The position numbers and the translations under genes are program-made. The notes below the pieces were generated by a model. That model ran no database searches, was not told where the DNA came from, and was given only the letters and a program-made list of their open reading frames with translations. From NCBI GenBank assembly GCA_017979445.1, contig CM030718.1:24919021-24983020 (forward strand): a DNA stretch of 64,000 nucleotides. The letters are read 5' to 3'. Source of the DNA: Akebia trifoliata (Eukaryota > Streptophyta > Magnoliopsida > Ranunculales > Lardizabalaceae). This document shows positions 1-12,131 of this stretch, one piece after another (position 1 is the first letter of the stretch; the number at the start of each line of letters is the position of its first letter).

Positions 1-1394
1 ATGGATTTAAACATAGATTTTTTTCCTTGTATCTCTTGGAAAAAATCTATGGTTACGTGCACGTTGCGATTTTAGCACAATGTCATATGAAGTCAGTTTA
101 GAATGGCTCTTAAAGTTATTAATTCACATTTAACTTGACTGGATTTTGAGGTGACTCAATCCCAAATCTTGATCATCAATTCGTCAAATTGATCGAGTCA
201 AGTCTAAAATTCATTGAGTCGAGTCAACATCTCTACTAATAAAATATATAATATTATTTTAGGAAAAAGATATAATTTTATTTTTTTAATATATTTTTTA
301 TAAACTAATAAGCAAGTCAAAAACTCAAAAACTTTCAACTTGTCTAGATGGACATTTGAGTCGAGTCGAGTTTTCAATTTTAAAAATTAAAATATTTAGT
401 CTTACTTTTAGTCATCCTCACAAGAGGGCGAACATTATGAAAATCAATCCTCCCCCGATCATCAAAAATTTATTAGAACTAGCAATCTATTCTATGAGTC
501 AGTCTATTTTTCAATTATAAGTCAACTTCTCATAACCCTGGGGGGTTGGCTTAATGGCAATTTTAGACCGATAAGCGGTTAATATCCATAAGTCATGAGT
601 TCATACCACCTTCACTTATCTAGTACATGTGATGTGGAGGCGTTTATTAGTCCTTGGACAAGACCATGGTCTCTGGACTGGGCAAAACCTAAATACGATC
701 TGGTCCGCTCCGCTCCATATTTAAAAAAAAATGGTCAAATTCTCATGAGTTCATGTGCTTGAAAGTCAAGAACAAATAAGATGTAAGAAATTATATATTA
801 ACTCTTAATAAAAATAAAAAGGGCTGCTATTACCACACCAATTCTTATGTGAATCATCAAAGAATTGCACACAATTGGTGTGACGTTAGTAAAAGTTGAT
901 GTGGCAATGTATATAGATAGATATATATTTTTAATGATTATAGAAATCTTTTAAATAAGGTTGTGGCTGTCATGCTTTGCGGCACCTTCTTTATTTTTTT
1001 ATTTTTCTACGTAACACATCTCAACATATTTAAAACACATGAAAGCTTGACTCGGATGTGCATTGAGTTGAGTCAAATTAAAGACTCATGATTCAACTCG
1101 GATGAATCAAGTAAATATAACAGAAATGATATTGTTTTACTAGTTTTTTAATTTTTTTAATTTTTAGGAAAACTGTAAATTATATTTGGAAAAAAGGCTC
1201 AAACAAGAGAAAGTTGAGAGATATCTCCGCAAAATTTTGAGTCAAATTGGCCCTTTTCTCATTCGACTCATACAGTTTGTTCAAATGAATTTAACCTAAT
1301 TGACTCAATTTCTTTGGATTTTGAGGTGACTCAGCCTTTAAACTTGATGGAATCAACTTATCAAGTCAATTAGTTAACTTGGCCAAGTCACTTA
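1..1394. other. AT-rich spacer without a gene
   Basis: I see no protein-coding exon on either strand. The stretch holds short runs of direct and inverted motifs built around GAGTCGAGTC and GACTCAAT words (for example near 180-240, 1050-1110 and 1240-1350), which look like decayed mobile-element sequence. No tRNA or other RNA gene was recognised. Confidence 0.5.
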
Positions 1395-1395
1395 A

Positions 1396-1592
1396 AAATC
1401 ACTAATGATTTTTTGACTCGAAAATTTCCACTTAGTCCATACTCAATTGGCGTGGCAAGGGCACAAAACAGTTGATCTTTTCCTTGTGTATGTCGATGAA
1501 AAATATCTATGGTTATGGATTCTTGCCATGTCAACCGAGTATAGATCGAGTGAAAATTTTTGAATCCGAAAATCATGACTCTTCGAAACTAA
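1396..1592. mobile_element. Palindromic MITE, ACGT-stem family, copy 1
   Basis: The left arm (ACTCGAAAATTTCCACTTAG, then a GCGTGGCAAGGGCAC core) is the inverted complement of the right arm (GTCAACCGAGTATAGATCGA, then AAAATTTTTGAATCCGAAAA). The whole can fold into one hairpin of roughly 190 bases with no coding capacity. The same hairpin recurs at about 2815, 2976, 30790, 31282 and 62560. Edges are approximate and no target-site duplication was confirmed. Confidence 0.65.
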
Positions 1593-1812
1593 GTCAATTC
1601 TAAATTAAGATCAGACACTCAACTAAGTTATAAAACATGATGTCACATTTTTGTTATGAGCAAAAGATAAATATCTTTATTTATATTAAATATTAAAATT
1701 ATTATTTATATACTTATAAATTTAATAATGCAAAGTTTTTCAACTTGACTCAATAGGCAACTAACATATTAATCAGATCAATTTGGCAAATTATGGTTTC
1801 TTTTAAACTAAT

Positions 1813-1844
1813 TGACAAAGGTATTTAATATATATATATATATA

Positions 1845-1875
<31 letters not shown>

Positions 1876-2667
1876 GGGTCCCGTTCGCCACCCTTAGTTT
1901 TACCACACACTTTAACAAACGCGTTTTGTCTTACATGGGTTAGAAGTTTCGGAATGGGCTGATTTTTGGTGAGGATGATCTCTATGGTGAGGAGATCATC
2001 CTCACCAAAAATCAGCTCATTCCAAAACTTCTAACCCCATCAAAATTGATTTACAAAAAATGGACGGTCCACGATTTTTCAACGTGTAAACATGGGGCTA
2101 AACATTTCGGAATGGGCTGATTTTTGGGGAGGATGATCTTCTAATCATAGAGATCATCCTCACCAAAAATCAGCCCATTCCAAAACTTCTAACCCATGTA
2201 GGACAAAAAACGTTTGTTAAAGTGTGTGGTAAAACTTAGGGTGCTGAACATTTCCCTATATGGGTCCCGTTCGCCACCCTTAGTTTTACCACACACTTTA
2301 ACAAACGCGTTTTGTCTTACATGGGTTAGAAGTTTCGGAATGGGCTGATTTTTGGTGAGGATGATCTCTATGGTGAGGAGATCATCCTCCCCAAAAATCA
2401 GCCCATTCCGAAATGTTTAGCCCCATGTTTACACGTTGAAAAATCGTGGACCGTCCATTTTTTGTAAATCATTTTTTATGGGGTTAGAAGTTTTTGAATG
2501 AGCTGATTTTTGGTGAGGATGATCTCCTCACCATAGAGATCATCCTCACCAAAAATCAGCCCATTCCGAAACTTCTAATCTGTGTAGGACAAAACGCGTT
2601 TGTTAAAGTGTGTGGTAAAACTTAGGGTGCCGAACGAGACCCTATATATATATATATATATATATAA
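1813..2667. mobile_element. Dimer of foldback elements inserted in a (TA)n tract
   Basis: A (TA)n tract at 1825-1875 is followed by two adjacent units (about 1876-2262 and 2263-2640), each starting GGGTCCCGTTCGCCACCCTT and ending with its complement, and (TA)n resumes at 2643-2667. Each unit contains smaller perfect-looking hairpins (GGCTGATTTTTGGTGAGGAT against ATCCTCACCAAAAATCAGCC) in two sets. No protein is encoded. The design resembles microsatellite-targeting MITEs such as rice Micron, which lie in (TA)n, but I cannot claim sequence homology to Micron. A related copy is at 16014-16524 and a fragment at 55945-56055. Confidence 0.7.
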
Positions 2668-2814
2668 CACATATTTTTAAGGATTATTTTTTTTTTAAAT
2701 TTTAAATACGAATCAGTCCAATCGACTTAAAAGAGGGTCCAACCAATTTTTTAAATATTTATTCCTGCCATTGGTTCGCTTTAGCTTTACATTCTGATGG
2801 GGTTTTGGAGTTTC

Positions 2815-3110
2815 ACTTGATCTGTACTCAGTTGACGTGGTAAGTGCACAGAGCCGTAGATCTTTTAAGTTATGTATTCCGAAGAAAAAGATTTATGATT
2901 CTGTGCACTTGCCACGTCGACGGAGTACATATTGAGTGAAAATTTTCGAGTCTGAATATCACGACTCTTAAAACTATTATTAATGATTTTCTAACTCGAA
3001 AATTTTCTCTCGATTGACATGGCAAGTGAACAGAACCGTAGATCTTTTTCCTTGTGCATTTCCAAGAAAAAGATCTATGATTCTCTGCCCTTGCCACGTG
3101 GCTCTAAAAC
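2815..3110. mobile_element. Two adjacent palindromic MITEs, ACGT-stem family
   Basis: Two hairpin units lie side by side. The first (about 2815-2975) pairs GTTGACGTGGTAAGTGCACA with TGTGCACTTGCCACGTCGAC. The second (about 2976-3105) pairs TGACATGGCAAGTGAACAGA with the TCTGCCCTTGCCACGTGG arm and may have lost its outer right arm. Each stem carries an ACGT core. Neither encodes a protein. Confidence 0.65.
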
Positions 3111-3479
3111 TAGGGTTAGTATTTGGAACCCTTGTGGGACCCACGTTATATATGTGGCTAACCAGATTGGCAATTTTAGCCGTTAATAAATTTCTCCAAG
3201 TCAGAATAATTTTACCGTTGAGCCTCTCTTTGTCTAAAGGCTGCATACCACTAATCAGGATAATCTACGTTTGATGGGCCCACTTACAGATGAACCATAA
3301 GTTGATTGAGTCAGTGGGCCCAAAAGTGTGTCCCAGGTGCCACTTTTGGAGTATGGGGCCATTTTAATATTTAAGGTCCCTGGACCACAATAGTATTGCC
3401 TACTTAGTAAGAGTAACTGCAGCAAATCTATCAAGAGATCTCATCCATGTATCCCAGGTTCATTAACCCACCCCAATAA

Positions 3480-3905
3480 GAATAAAATAAATTAGGTGAT
3501 TTATAGACGTACCCCTTCCATGTTTTGATAAATATTTGAAGTACTCCTATATTTTTAAATTAATGAACTGGCCCCTAACAGCAGACTTTCCTAATATGAT
3601 AAGGGAAAATGACCAAATTACCATCGCCTTCAATCTTTAGCCAAAAATTTATTTTTTTCTTACTATCAAAATTAGTTAGAGCGCTGATTTTTTAATTCAA
3701 TATAACAGAATAATTCAAAAACTCACTGACATGACATGTGTAAGTATCGTAAAATTTTCTCTCGGGATACACAATTGCACATCCCCCATAAACATGTGTA
3801 GTTGTGTATTCCAGAGAAAAAAAATCTACGATTCTTACACATATCACATCATTGAGTTTTTGAGTTAATCTATCAGAGTTGAGTTAGAAAATCATTACAC
3901 AATTG
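3480..3905. repeat. Dispersed repeat followed by a variant palindromic MITE
   Basis: At 3490-3660 the text about TTTATAGACGTACCCCTTCC through CCTTCAATCTTTAGCCAAAA belongs to a dispersed, non-coding repeat seen again near 18350, 52140, 53090, 56180, 56860 and 59600. At about 3690-3905 a hairpin pairs TCAAAAACTCACTGACATGA with the ATCACATCATTGAGTTTTTGA arm and has TGTGTA-rich inner arms. No open frame of note is present. Confidence 0.5.
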
Positions 3906-4439
3906 TTTAGTCTCATGATTTTATCTACTCTAACTATTTTTTTTGCTTTTGTAGATTGAGGTTTTGTTAATCACCAAACTCATTAATATCGCTCAAAATT
4001 CATGTCGAAACTCTAAATTGATAATAAATCTATGAACCTCTCAGCACGTAGAGATAATATTTTCAAATGTTCCTTTTAGTTTCAAGCCTACCAATCTATA
4101 GAAGAAAAAGCCAGAAATTCAAGCCTTTACAATGGGTTAGGAGTTTTGGAGAATTAGACAATAAATTTTTTATTATAGAAAATTAAACTGATTTTTTTTT
4201 AAGAAAAAAAAGAGGTCAAAATGAGGTTAAATATATAAAAATAATAATTTATTTTAGATATTGAAGAACAAGAAAATGACTGGTTTTGGAAAAGAAAAAT
4301 CCAAGGATTTTTTGCTATAAGTTATATCTAAGGGCTTTTAGGTCATTTACCTTAATCTATAAGTGAAGACTGAGGTCGGGGACCATATTATCAGTTTAAG
4401 AACACAAGGGTCTATCACAAATATTCATAAATAATTAGA

Positions 4440-4747
4440 AACTTACTCCACTACAAAAAGGTCTGGTTTTTTTCCTCGTTTTGATCTTTTTTTGCCTCAG
4501 AGTTCAAATCCTCTCTCTGATCCTCTCTTCAACCAAAAACCCCAAAACCCCACCTCACAGAAAACCATTCTTCTCTGATAATAAATCGGAAAAACCCTAA
4601 TTTTTCCCGCATTTCGATCTAATACACCGGCGATCGGATCCAACCTCCTCAAAAAACAGTTTTCCGTCACATTTCTGTCTGGTTTTGGTGATCAAAAGCG
4701 GTTTTTAGGGTTACTAGATAGAGAGAGAGCGAGAGAGAGAGAGAGCG
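4440..4747 (+). promoter_or_regulatory. Promoter and leader of the DRB2-like gene
   Basis: The 300 bases before the ATG are pyrimidine-rich (CTCTCTCTGATCCTCTCTTC), carry a telo-box AAACCCTAA at 4592-4600, and end in a (GA)n tract at about 4720-4745 directly before the start codon. Telo-boxes and GA/CT tracts are common in leaders of plant housekeeping genes. The transcription start itself is not visible. Confidence 0.5.
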
Positions 4748-7700
4748 ATGTATAAGAACCAGCTTCAAGAGCTGGCGCAGAGGAGCTGCTTTAATCTTCC
4801 TTCATATTCGTGTATAAGAGAAGGCCCTGATCACGCGCCGAGATTCAAAGCTACCGTTAACTTTAACGGAGAGATCTTTGAGAGCCCTAACTTCTGTACA
4901 ACGTTAAGGCAAGCTGAGCATTCAGCTGCTGAGGTAGCTCTCAATTCTCTATCGATCAGAGGTCCGACGTATTCTCTTGCAGCAAAAATCCTGGTGAGTA
5001 AGTTTTTGCAGTTACCGTTAGGGTTCCGTTAAGTCCATTAATGTCTCCATTACTCTCATTTTCGTTAGCTTCGATTTCTGCTCTTTGAGTTTTGGTGTGA
5101 TTTTAAATAGAAATTTACAAAAAATTAAGAGAAAATAATCCGGCTAATGTGCGCCTTATGAGTGCGTGGACGTATCGAACGCACCCCGTCCGATTTCTCT
5201 GATTTTTAGGAGGATCCGTAACTTGCTAATGTGCGCAGGGTGGGTGTTCATACGCTTCGTAAACATAGTCCCAGTCCCCAATTCTGCTGTCATCGAGATT
5301 CGTACTTTATGAATCTCTAAGAGTAATGGATGGTACATGGATGAGATTCTGTTTTGGGGGAAAATGAAGAAACCAGTGAGATTTTCTGACATTGCTGACG
5401 TGTCTTATTAAAACTGTTTGAAATTCGAGAAGTTTCTGAGAGGTTCCACTAAAAGTTAATTATTTTTTTTGGTGTCTTTTCTTAATTTTAATTTTGTTTT
5501 TAAATGGTATCTTTTGTTTGCCATTATTTAGATAACAGTTCTTAATTTTATGACACATTTTAATAAACACAACTTGGATGATATTTATACCAATGATCCA
5601 CCAATGGGCACACCTGAAAATTTTCGTTTCGGATTGGCGAGCTCATTGGCCATATACATCGTCATCGTATAGTATTCTTGAGCTTGACCAACTATCATCT
5701 TGTGATCTCCTTAAAGTATTATAGGAGATCTCTCTTTTGAATAAGCCTTGTAGGCGGGGTATTAACTAGTTAGGTGTAGATCAACACCCCCTACACTCTC
5801 TTAAGGTTCCCACTTGGTATGGCTGTCGACTTGACTAGTTTATAAGCGAACGCATAGTACTCCATTTTATTTTCCCATTGAGGCCGAACCTAAACATGTG
5901 CTTGAGAGATAGTTGTCCATGCTCTGATAAGGGATGAATGGATTCTCGAGAAGAGAGGACCTGTGGTGGTTCCCCAAGACCGTCCAGATCCCACAAGTGA
6001 ATAGAAAACCTACTTCTCGTTCAATAGAAGCCCAAAGAAGTGTATATGGTACACAAATAATGAGAGATATGTAAAAAAATAAAAAAGTAGATCCGATTAT
6101 TCCCAAGAAATTCTTCGATTTCGTCCGGAAGCAGATGATTATTCATCTGCTTCTCACGATCCGTGAATAGCTGAAACATTGAGGAAGATTTCACTTGGAA
6201 AATAAAATGTTTCATACTAATGGATTCAGGTCCATAACCATGGGTTCCAATGCATGAGATCTTGTAGCACTTACCAATGAGGTCCTATCAATTGGTCGAC
6301 CTTTATAAGTGCGTCTCCAATCGGTCCTAGAGGGTCAAATGGGGGATTTCGTTTATCTCAATACCCATAACACTCCAATTTATGAGGCACTGCTTCTTAG
6401 CAACTTCAATTCTAGCTTTCATACCAACCTAGATAGATACATTGTGAGTGTTAAACCACCTCTCAATTGGGTTTCAATTCTATGGTCTTGAAGCTCTGAT
6501 AGGTCATCGTTTACCCCTAAGGCACTACTTTGGTTGCGGAGTTAATATATGATGTTTAGGTTTTCCAGTTCTTGTCATATTAGCAAAATTATTGTTTAGG
6601 AAAAATCTTTCTAAAAGTAACAAAAGCCAGTGATAATAGAAAATAAAATATATTTTCCCCACTTTCCACCATGGAACATCAAGACTTTTGTGATATATCT
6701 TCGTTTTTCCTATAGACTAACAGTTCGATATTTACATTTAACTTAAATTCTCTTTGGTGAAGATAGTAGGTTACTGAGTTAAATTTCTGTTGTCTTTGGG
6801 ATATAGGCTTTGATAATGATGATTTAAATTTATATCGGAACTCTATATTATATAGAATAATAGTTTTGTTAATGAGCACGAAGAAATAATTTTGTAGAAA
6901 GATAAGAAGTTAATAACTATAGTTAAGACCATATTTATTGCTTGAACAGGAAAATTGTTGTAGAACAAATAAAGATTTAATTCTTGACAAAAAGAAGAAG
7001 AAGAATTATCATTGGATTGCTTATTATTTTAACTGTAAAAAACCAAATATTATTAACATGCAATATAGAAGCAAAATTAAAAAAAAAAAAACAGATTTTA
7101 TATTCAGATATTCCTTATTATCTTCATTAAGACCAACCATAATAAGGAAAATAAATAATTCAAAAAAATAATATTTATAAGAAAATGTATATCATATATA
7201 ATTGTCGTGCATTTGGCCTCAATGATTATAATTAACTTTCAATGGACAGGATGAGACGGGAGTGTACAAAAACCTCTTACAGGAGGTTGCACAAAGAGTT
7301 GGAGCAGCATTACCATTATATACAACCGTCCGATCAGGCCTTGGACACCTACCTGTCTTTACCTGCACGGTGGAGTTGGCTGGAATCACATTCACAGGTG
7401 AACCAGCCAAAAACAAGAAGCAAGCAGAGAAGAATGCAGCAATTGCAGCATGGTCATCTCTAAAACATTGTGAGTACCTGTAAATATCTATAGATTATTT
7501 GGATAATGGGCTATAGAGAATAAAACTATACCTCGTTTAAGTGGGGATGCTCAAAACTCAGACCATTCTACATCCCATTATCAGAGCATGAAGCTTTGAG
7601 CAGTAGTTGTGGTATTTAAGTTCACTCCACTTTGAGTTTGGGAACCTTCGTTTATCTGTATACATGTGTCTTTGTATGTAGTCATTAGTTATTTTTTAGT

Positions 7701-10610
7701 TATTAAAAGAAGAGCTAGGTTTGATCTTGGTCCCATTTTCATTCCTCTCAATTGGGCCACGTGGAGATCTTCTTGGATGATCCAACCATACAAGTGTGTT
7801 TCCCCTGGAAAAAAAACATTGAAGCGGCCAACCTGCTTCAAAATTTCGGTAGACCCTCTCCTTTGGATTACATGTGGTGTCTCCAAGGAGGTATCCCAAA
7901 TATTAACCAAAAAGGAGTGGCTTGAAATAACACTAAAAGTCATGTGTCATGTTATGAGGAGGGTTCCTCCAAAATTTTGAAGCGGCCTGACTGCTTCAAA
8001 GTTGAACTCGCTGTCCCCCACCATGATGTTCATCATCAGAAATAAGGGTCTATTCCGGTGTTAGTAACCATATGAAAGTCTGTTTTGCAGTAATGGTTTA
8101 ATCGATATTGGATAATCAGAGGTTTTAATTGCAAGCCATTTTTTCATGAGATTGTTGTAGTGGCCATAACCTGGAGTCATCAAGTAGTCATTCCAGATAA
8201 CTTTTTTGAATTTGAGAAAGCAACATCAAATTCCGACCCCAAATCTTTGGGATAAAGCTTGGATAATGATGATGGGAAACAAATGGTCTGTCCGTTTAAC
8301 TTGGTCCGGTTCAAACTTAGTACCGAACCAAACCAATAGCTTTGGAGTGGTTTGGTTCGGTTTGGAACAAGTGGCAATTCGGTTCCGGGTTATGAAAATG
8401 GAGAACCGATCAATTTGGTTCGGTTCTTGGATCAAGCTTGTATAGAACCGAACCCCTATGCAATAAATAGATATATATGTAAATAATAATTATTATGAAT
8501 TATTTTAGGAGTTAGGACATAGATTAGTATTTTTTTTGTGGATAAACTAATGGTTTTTTATGAATAGATTAATGATTATTGTATGAAATTTTATGTTTAT
8601 TATATGTTTGTTTTTTCATTAAAAAATATTACTTACAATTTATAGAATATTGGCAATCCGTAGAACCGAACCGAAACCGACTTTAGTTCGGTTTGGTTCC
8701 AATGGAATTTGGTTTGGTTCTGGTTCTTATTTAGTGGAACCAACCTATGTCGGTTCGGTTCCAATTTGACCTCAATCCGAACCAAACCGAACCAAGTTGC
8801 ACCCCTAGGTTTGTGGGTTGGGGTGGTTGTGTGCATGGAGAAAATATCTTCTATGAATGATCTCAACTTTTGATGTTTTCTCTTTCCCTCACCAAGGAAA
8901 AGTTTTGCATTCTCTTTAAGGAACGGTACTTGCTCAACTTTTCCTCATTGCCAACACATTGGATGTTCCATGGGCAATCCAAGGATAGGGGATCATCATG
9001 TGTTCCTAATGGTATTGGTCAACATTCTTCTTGCTATGTCACTCGCATGTTACTGTTTTTATGATCTATGTTAGGTTCCAATGATCAAATCTGCTTTTCC
9101 CAAAACATTTTAGACCTAGCGTGTCTTACTCTGGGAAGTTGATGTTCCTAGGTGCTATTTCCGTCCTCATGATCTACTCAGATGGTTCAAAGATTGTGGG
9201 TCAGGTTTGACTAGTGCTCCACTTTTTTCCTCCAATGTGAAAATTGCCAACTCCAACGTTTTGTTATATATGTGACACACTGGGTTGATGGGTATGTCCC
9301 CTACATTAGTATTTCAGTAATTACAATTAGAGACATGGTGAAATATAGAGCTAGCGTGTTCTCTTGGAAAATACTGTAGTTACAGATAGTTTCATACCTT
9401 CTGTGGGCTTCTAAATCTTCTAAATTATGTCTCATAATTTTTTTTTGTAATTTTTCGACCCCTAATAATGGTTTTAAAAGTTTTGGCACTCGTGTGTCTA
9501 TTTTCGTAAGCACCTTATGTGGTTCTTTATAATTGTTTGTGTGCCCAATTTCTGGCTTAGGCTGGACTTTTGGAATTTTCGCCGATGATGTCATGATATG
9601 CTCTTCATTTGTGCTGCTTTCGTGAAATTTTGGGCCTTGGGTTCCACTTAATGTGTGTGTGTGTGTGTTTTTTTTACTTGCCAGTGGCACAAGAAGAGAC
9701 GAGCTCATCATCAGAGAGACACAACTATGATGAACAAGAACATGTGACAGTAGCCCGGGTTCTGCTAAATTACCTTCTGAAGGAAAAAATCGCTCCTAAT
9801 GCCTCAACACCATTCCCGAAGAAATTTCCAATCCAAAATCCAAGACCATCAAAAGTACAACGACCACCCATCACAAAATCGAAAATACTCCCCTTAATCC
9901 GACCAAAGTCATCATCTCAACAAAATGAACCCATGTCAACAACCACAAATGAAAGCCCCCTACCATCATCCCAGTTCCCACTATCCGAAACCCGAAGAGT
10001 CCGCCCCCCAAAGTTCCCTGCAGTAGATGCAGCACCTTACGTCCCCGTCCGACATTTCCGAGAACCGTACTATAGGGTGGCACAGCCAGTGACGATAAGA
10101 ACTGCAGTTCCGGTTTTCTCTGCCCCTCCACTCCCTCCACTTACCAACCCACTCCCTGTGCATATTGCCCCACCGGTTTGTATCAGGCAGGCTGTGCCCG
10201 TGTTCACAGCACCGAGTTTTATGGTTCCTCCACCACCCAAGTCATCAGTTGAGATCGAAGAGAGAGGGAACACAAATGGGACTAAGACACATGAATCTTC
10301 AGTGACACATGGCATGACACCGAAAACACCTACTCAGACAGACAAGAAAGATAACATGACACAGGTTGTGAAACAGCTCCCACCCAAGTCACCTGATGGG
10401 ATACAAGAGACTGGAAAAGTAACTGAGACCGAGCCAAAGGACTCTGCAGTGACACTGAAGACACCCACTCAGACAGAGGAGATAGATAACATGACACAGG
10501 TCGTGAAACAGCCCAAGTCACCTGATGGGATACAGGAGACGGGGATTGTGACGGAGACCAAGACACTGGAATCTGCAGTGACACAGGACATGAAACAGCT
10601 CAAAATCTGA
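4748..10610 (+). CDS. DRB2: Double-stranded-RNA-binding protein, DRB2-like (three exons)
   Basis: Exons 4748-4993, 7250-7469 and 9685-10610 join in frame (246+220+926 bases) into 463 aa. Residues 1-70 form dsRBD1 ([20 protein letters not shown] start, typical of DRB2/3/5). Residues 87-154 form dsRBD2, with the basic [11 protein letters not shown] motif; dsRBD1 has [10 protein letters not shown] instead, as I recall for Arabidopsis DRB2. Exon 3 encodes a proline-rich tail with two copies of a motif like IRxAVPVF near residues 290-330, as in DRB2-type tails, then a tandem repeat at about 340-463. DRB2-class proteins bind dsRNA and modulate miRNA/siRNA production with Dicer-like enzymes; that role is inferred from family. 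Intron phases are 0 and 1. The start is chosen because it matches the family N terminus and no upstream in-frame extension fits. The gene converges on DCP2. DRB3 or DRB5 orthology is not excluded. Confidence 0.93.
5855..6296. other. Nuclear plastid DNA mosaic (ycf68 and two ycf2 pieces) in DRB2 intron 1
   Basis: On the minus strand about 5867-6010 reads as the end of ycf68 ([20 protein letters not shown], then [13 protein letters not shown] and stop), an ORF inside the plastid trnI-GAU intron. On the minus strand about 6095-6190 reads as an early part of Ycf2 ([20 protein letters not shown]). On the plus strand about 6190-6296 reads as a later part of Ycf2 ([16 protein letters not shown], then a stop in place of Arg, then DLVALTNE). 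The pieces come from separate plastid positions and lie in opposite orientations, so this is a joined mosaic, not one simple copy. Stops and changes show it is inert. Confidence 0.85.
6300..7249. other. Remainder of DRB2 intron 1, no recognised element
   Basis: This part of intron 1 is AT-rich, with short A-runs near 7078-7090, and shows no coding exon. The piece 6300-6500, next to the plastid mosaic, may also be foreign, but I could not match it. The intron ends at the acceptor AATGGACAG at 7241-7249. Confidence 0.4.
7760..8010. repeat. Non-coding repeat with GAAGCGGCC arms in DRB2 intron 2
   Basis: TGAAGCGGCCAACCTGCTTC at about 7820 and TGAAGCGGCCTGACTGCTTC at about 7978 are direct copies that are each short palindromes. 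The same word returns near 45425 (TTTGAAGCGGCCAGCCCGAA), and a related stretch lies near 32930-33050. I take this as a dispersed non-coding repeat of unknown type. Confidence 0.4.
8290..8815. mobile_element. CGGTTTGGTT-rich foldback repeat in DRB2 intron 2
   Basis: Two blocks (8295-8455 and 8655-8812) are filled with GGTTCGGTTTGGTT and its complement AACCAAACCGAACC and can pair with each other. The right edge reads CGAACCAAGTTGCACCCCTA, a type of end seen in many non-autonomous plant elements. AT-rich sequence lies between the arms. The short open frames here are products of this low-complexity repeat. Confidence 0.6.
9648..9684 (+). repeat. (GT)n/T-run at the 3' splice site of DRB2 intron 2
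   Basis: A (TG)n run at about 9652-9668 is followed by a T-run and then the acceptor TTGCCAG at 9678-9684. The T-run supplies the polypyrimidine tract; the (TG)n is likely to vary in length between individuals. Confidence 0.6.
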
Positions 10611-12131
10611 TGTTAGGAGGAGAAGATTTGAATCTTCAAGAAGGTTTGTTGTCTTCTTTCATGAGTTATGTTTTCTTTCTTCTTTTTTTTTTTAAAGTTC
10701 CTTTTGGGGAAGCTAGTCAGCTACATTATCATAGTTTACATGAGGTTATATCAATTTTCGGAAAATTCAACATTTGGTTTGATTTTATGATTGCACAGAA
10801 AACATTTTCTGTGGAAAATGATTATAAGAAAATGAATTTCCTGACAAAATATTTGCCCAAGCTCTATTGTACCTAGGTAAATGTAAAAAAGAGTGGGTGT
10901 TAAGTTCCTAGGGTAGGGGCAATTCTGAGACAACTGATGGGATTGAGTGGAAAAGGAAATTCTGAGACAACTTCACCACCAAAAAGGAAAAAATTTCCTC
11001 TAGGAAATAATTCTCGTGAAAATGTATTTTCCTGAAACTCATTTTCTCGCCGTGGTTTCCAGAGGTGACAACTAACAAATTGAATGGTTAGTTGGGTGTA
11101 TTGAAAATAGTGGGCATCAAATCCTTCACTAACCACACGATGGACACATCATGGGAGGCACAGATTTGCTGCTGTATTCATAGATATTGATGGACTAAGG
11201 TCTTGTTGAATACTTATGGGGCCTCTAAACTTATATATACAGCTAAGTGAGTCTGCAAATAAACATTTAACTTAATTTCAAGTCATTAAATTTGATAAAT
11301 TTTCGTGGTTAATTTGTCATGATATATTTAATCAAATTTTGTTCTTTTAAAACTCAAATCTAACTGGATGCCATATATGGTTATAGGGGCTAGTTATGTG
11401 TGTATCAAGGCATTTTAAGAAAACATCAAACGATTTCTAATTTATGAAAAACAGCAAATTTGCATAGCTGATGATGTGTTGATCTCTCTGTGTTTTTTAT
11501 AATTAGAATGCAAGAAGGTTGACGATGTGTATCGATTATGGCAAGTATATTAAAACCCATTAAGCCCAAGATGGCTTCAAATCTTGTTACTTATCTCACC
11601 GAAAACAGGCTTACCAACAATCAAAGAAAAAACATTAAAAGGTTGGAAATCGCTTTGGTTTTTTTTAATGAACTCTTGATACACTAAACCAGATTCAACA
11701 ATTTCTTCATTATTCGCCATGTTCTTTAAAATAAAATAAATAACAAGTCTTTACTTAATTCAGAGACTCAAAACATTAAGCAAATTCCCAGCATCAAGTA
11801 AATAAATGCACATCAGTAGATTTGCCCAACAATTAACTAGTAAACTTGTCCAACACTACACCAGTTGTTATCAGAATTCAGAATGTCATGTCACATTCTA
11901 GCAAGACATCTAAAAGAGTATTTAAGGTCACCTATCATGATGAGAAAGAGCACACACAGCCCCGTTTTTCTATACAGTATCGACTATACAAAGACCGAGA
12001 AGTTCAGGGTTGGAGCCCAAAGGCCAACTTCAGGTCAGATATGTGTGAGGCATATAGAAACTAACCAACATATACGAACCCATACACATTAAATAAAGGG
12101 AAGAAAAATAAAATCAGAGCTTTGTTTTCAG
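10611..12131. other. Convergent spacer between DRB2 and DCP2 (3' ends)
   Basis: No exon is visible. The first few hundred bases should be the DRB2 3' untranslated region, and the last few hundred (read on the minus strand) that of DCP2. A possible poly(A) signal for the DRB gene is AATAAA at about 11260. Exact transcript ends cannot be placed. Confidence 0.4.

Noticed and set aside
8206..8445. Frames on both strands over the CGGTTTGGTT repeat
   Set aside because: They arise from a simple-sequence foldback element, not from coding DNA.
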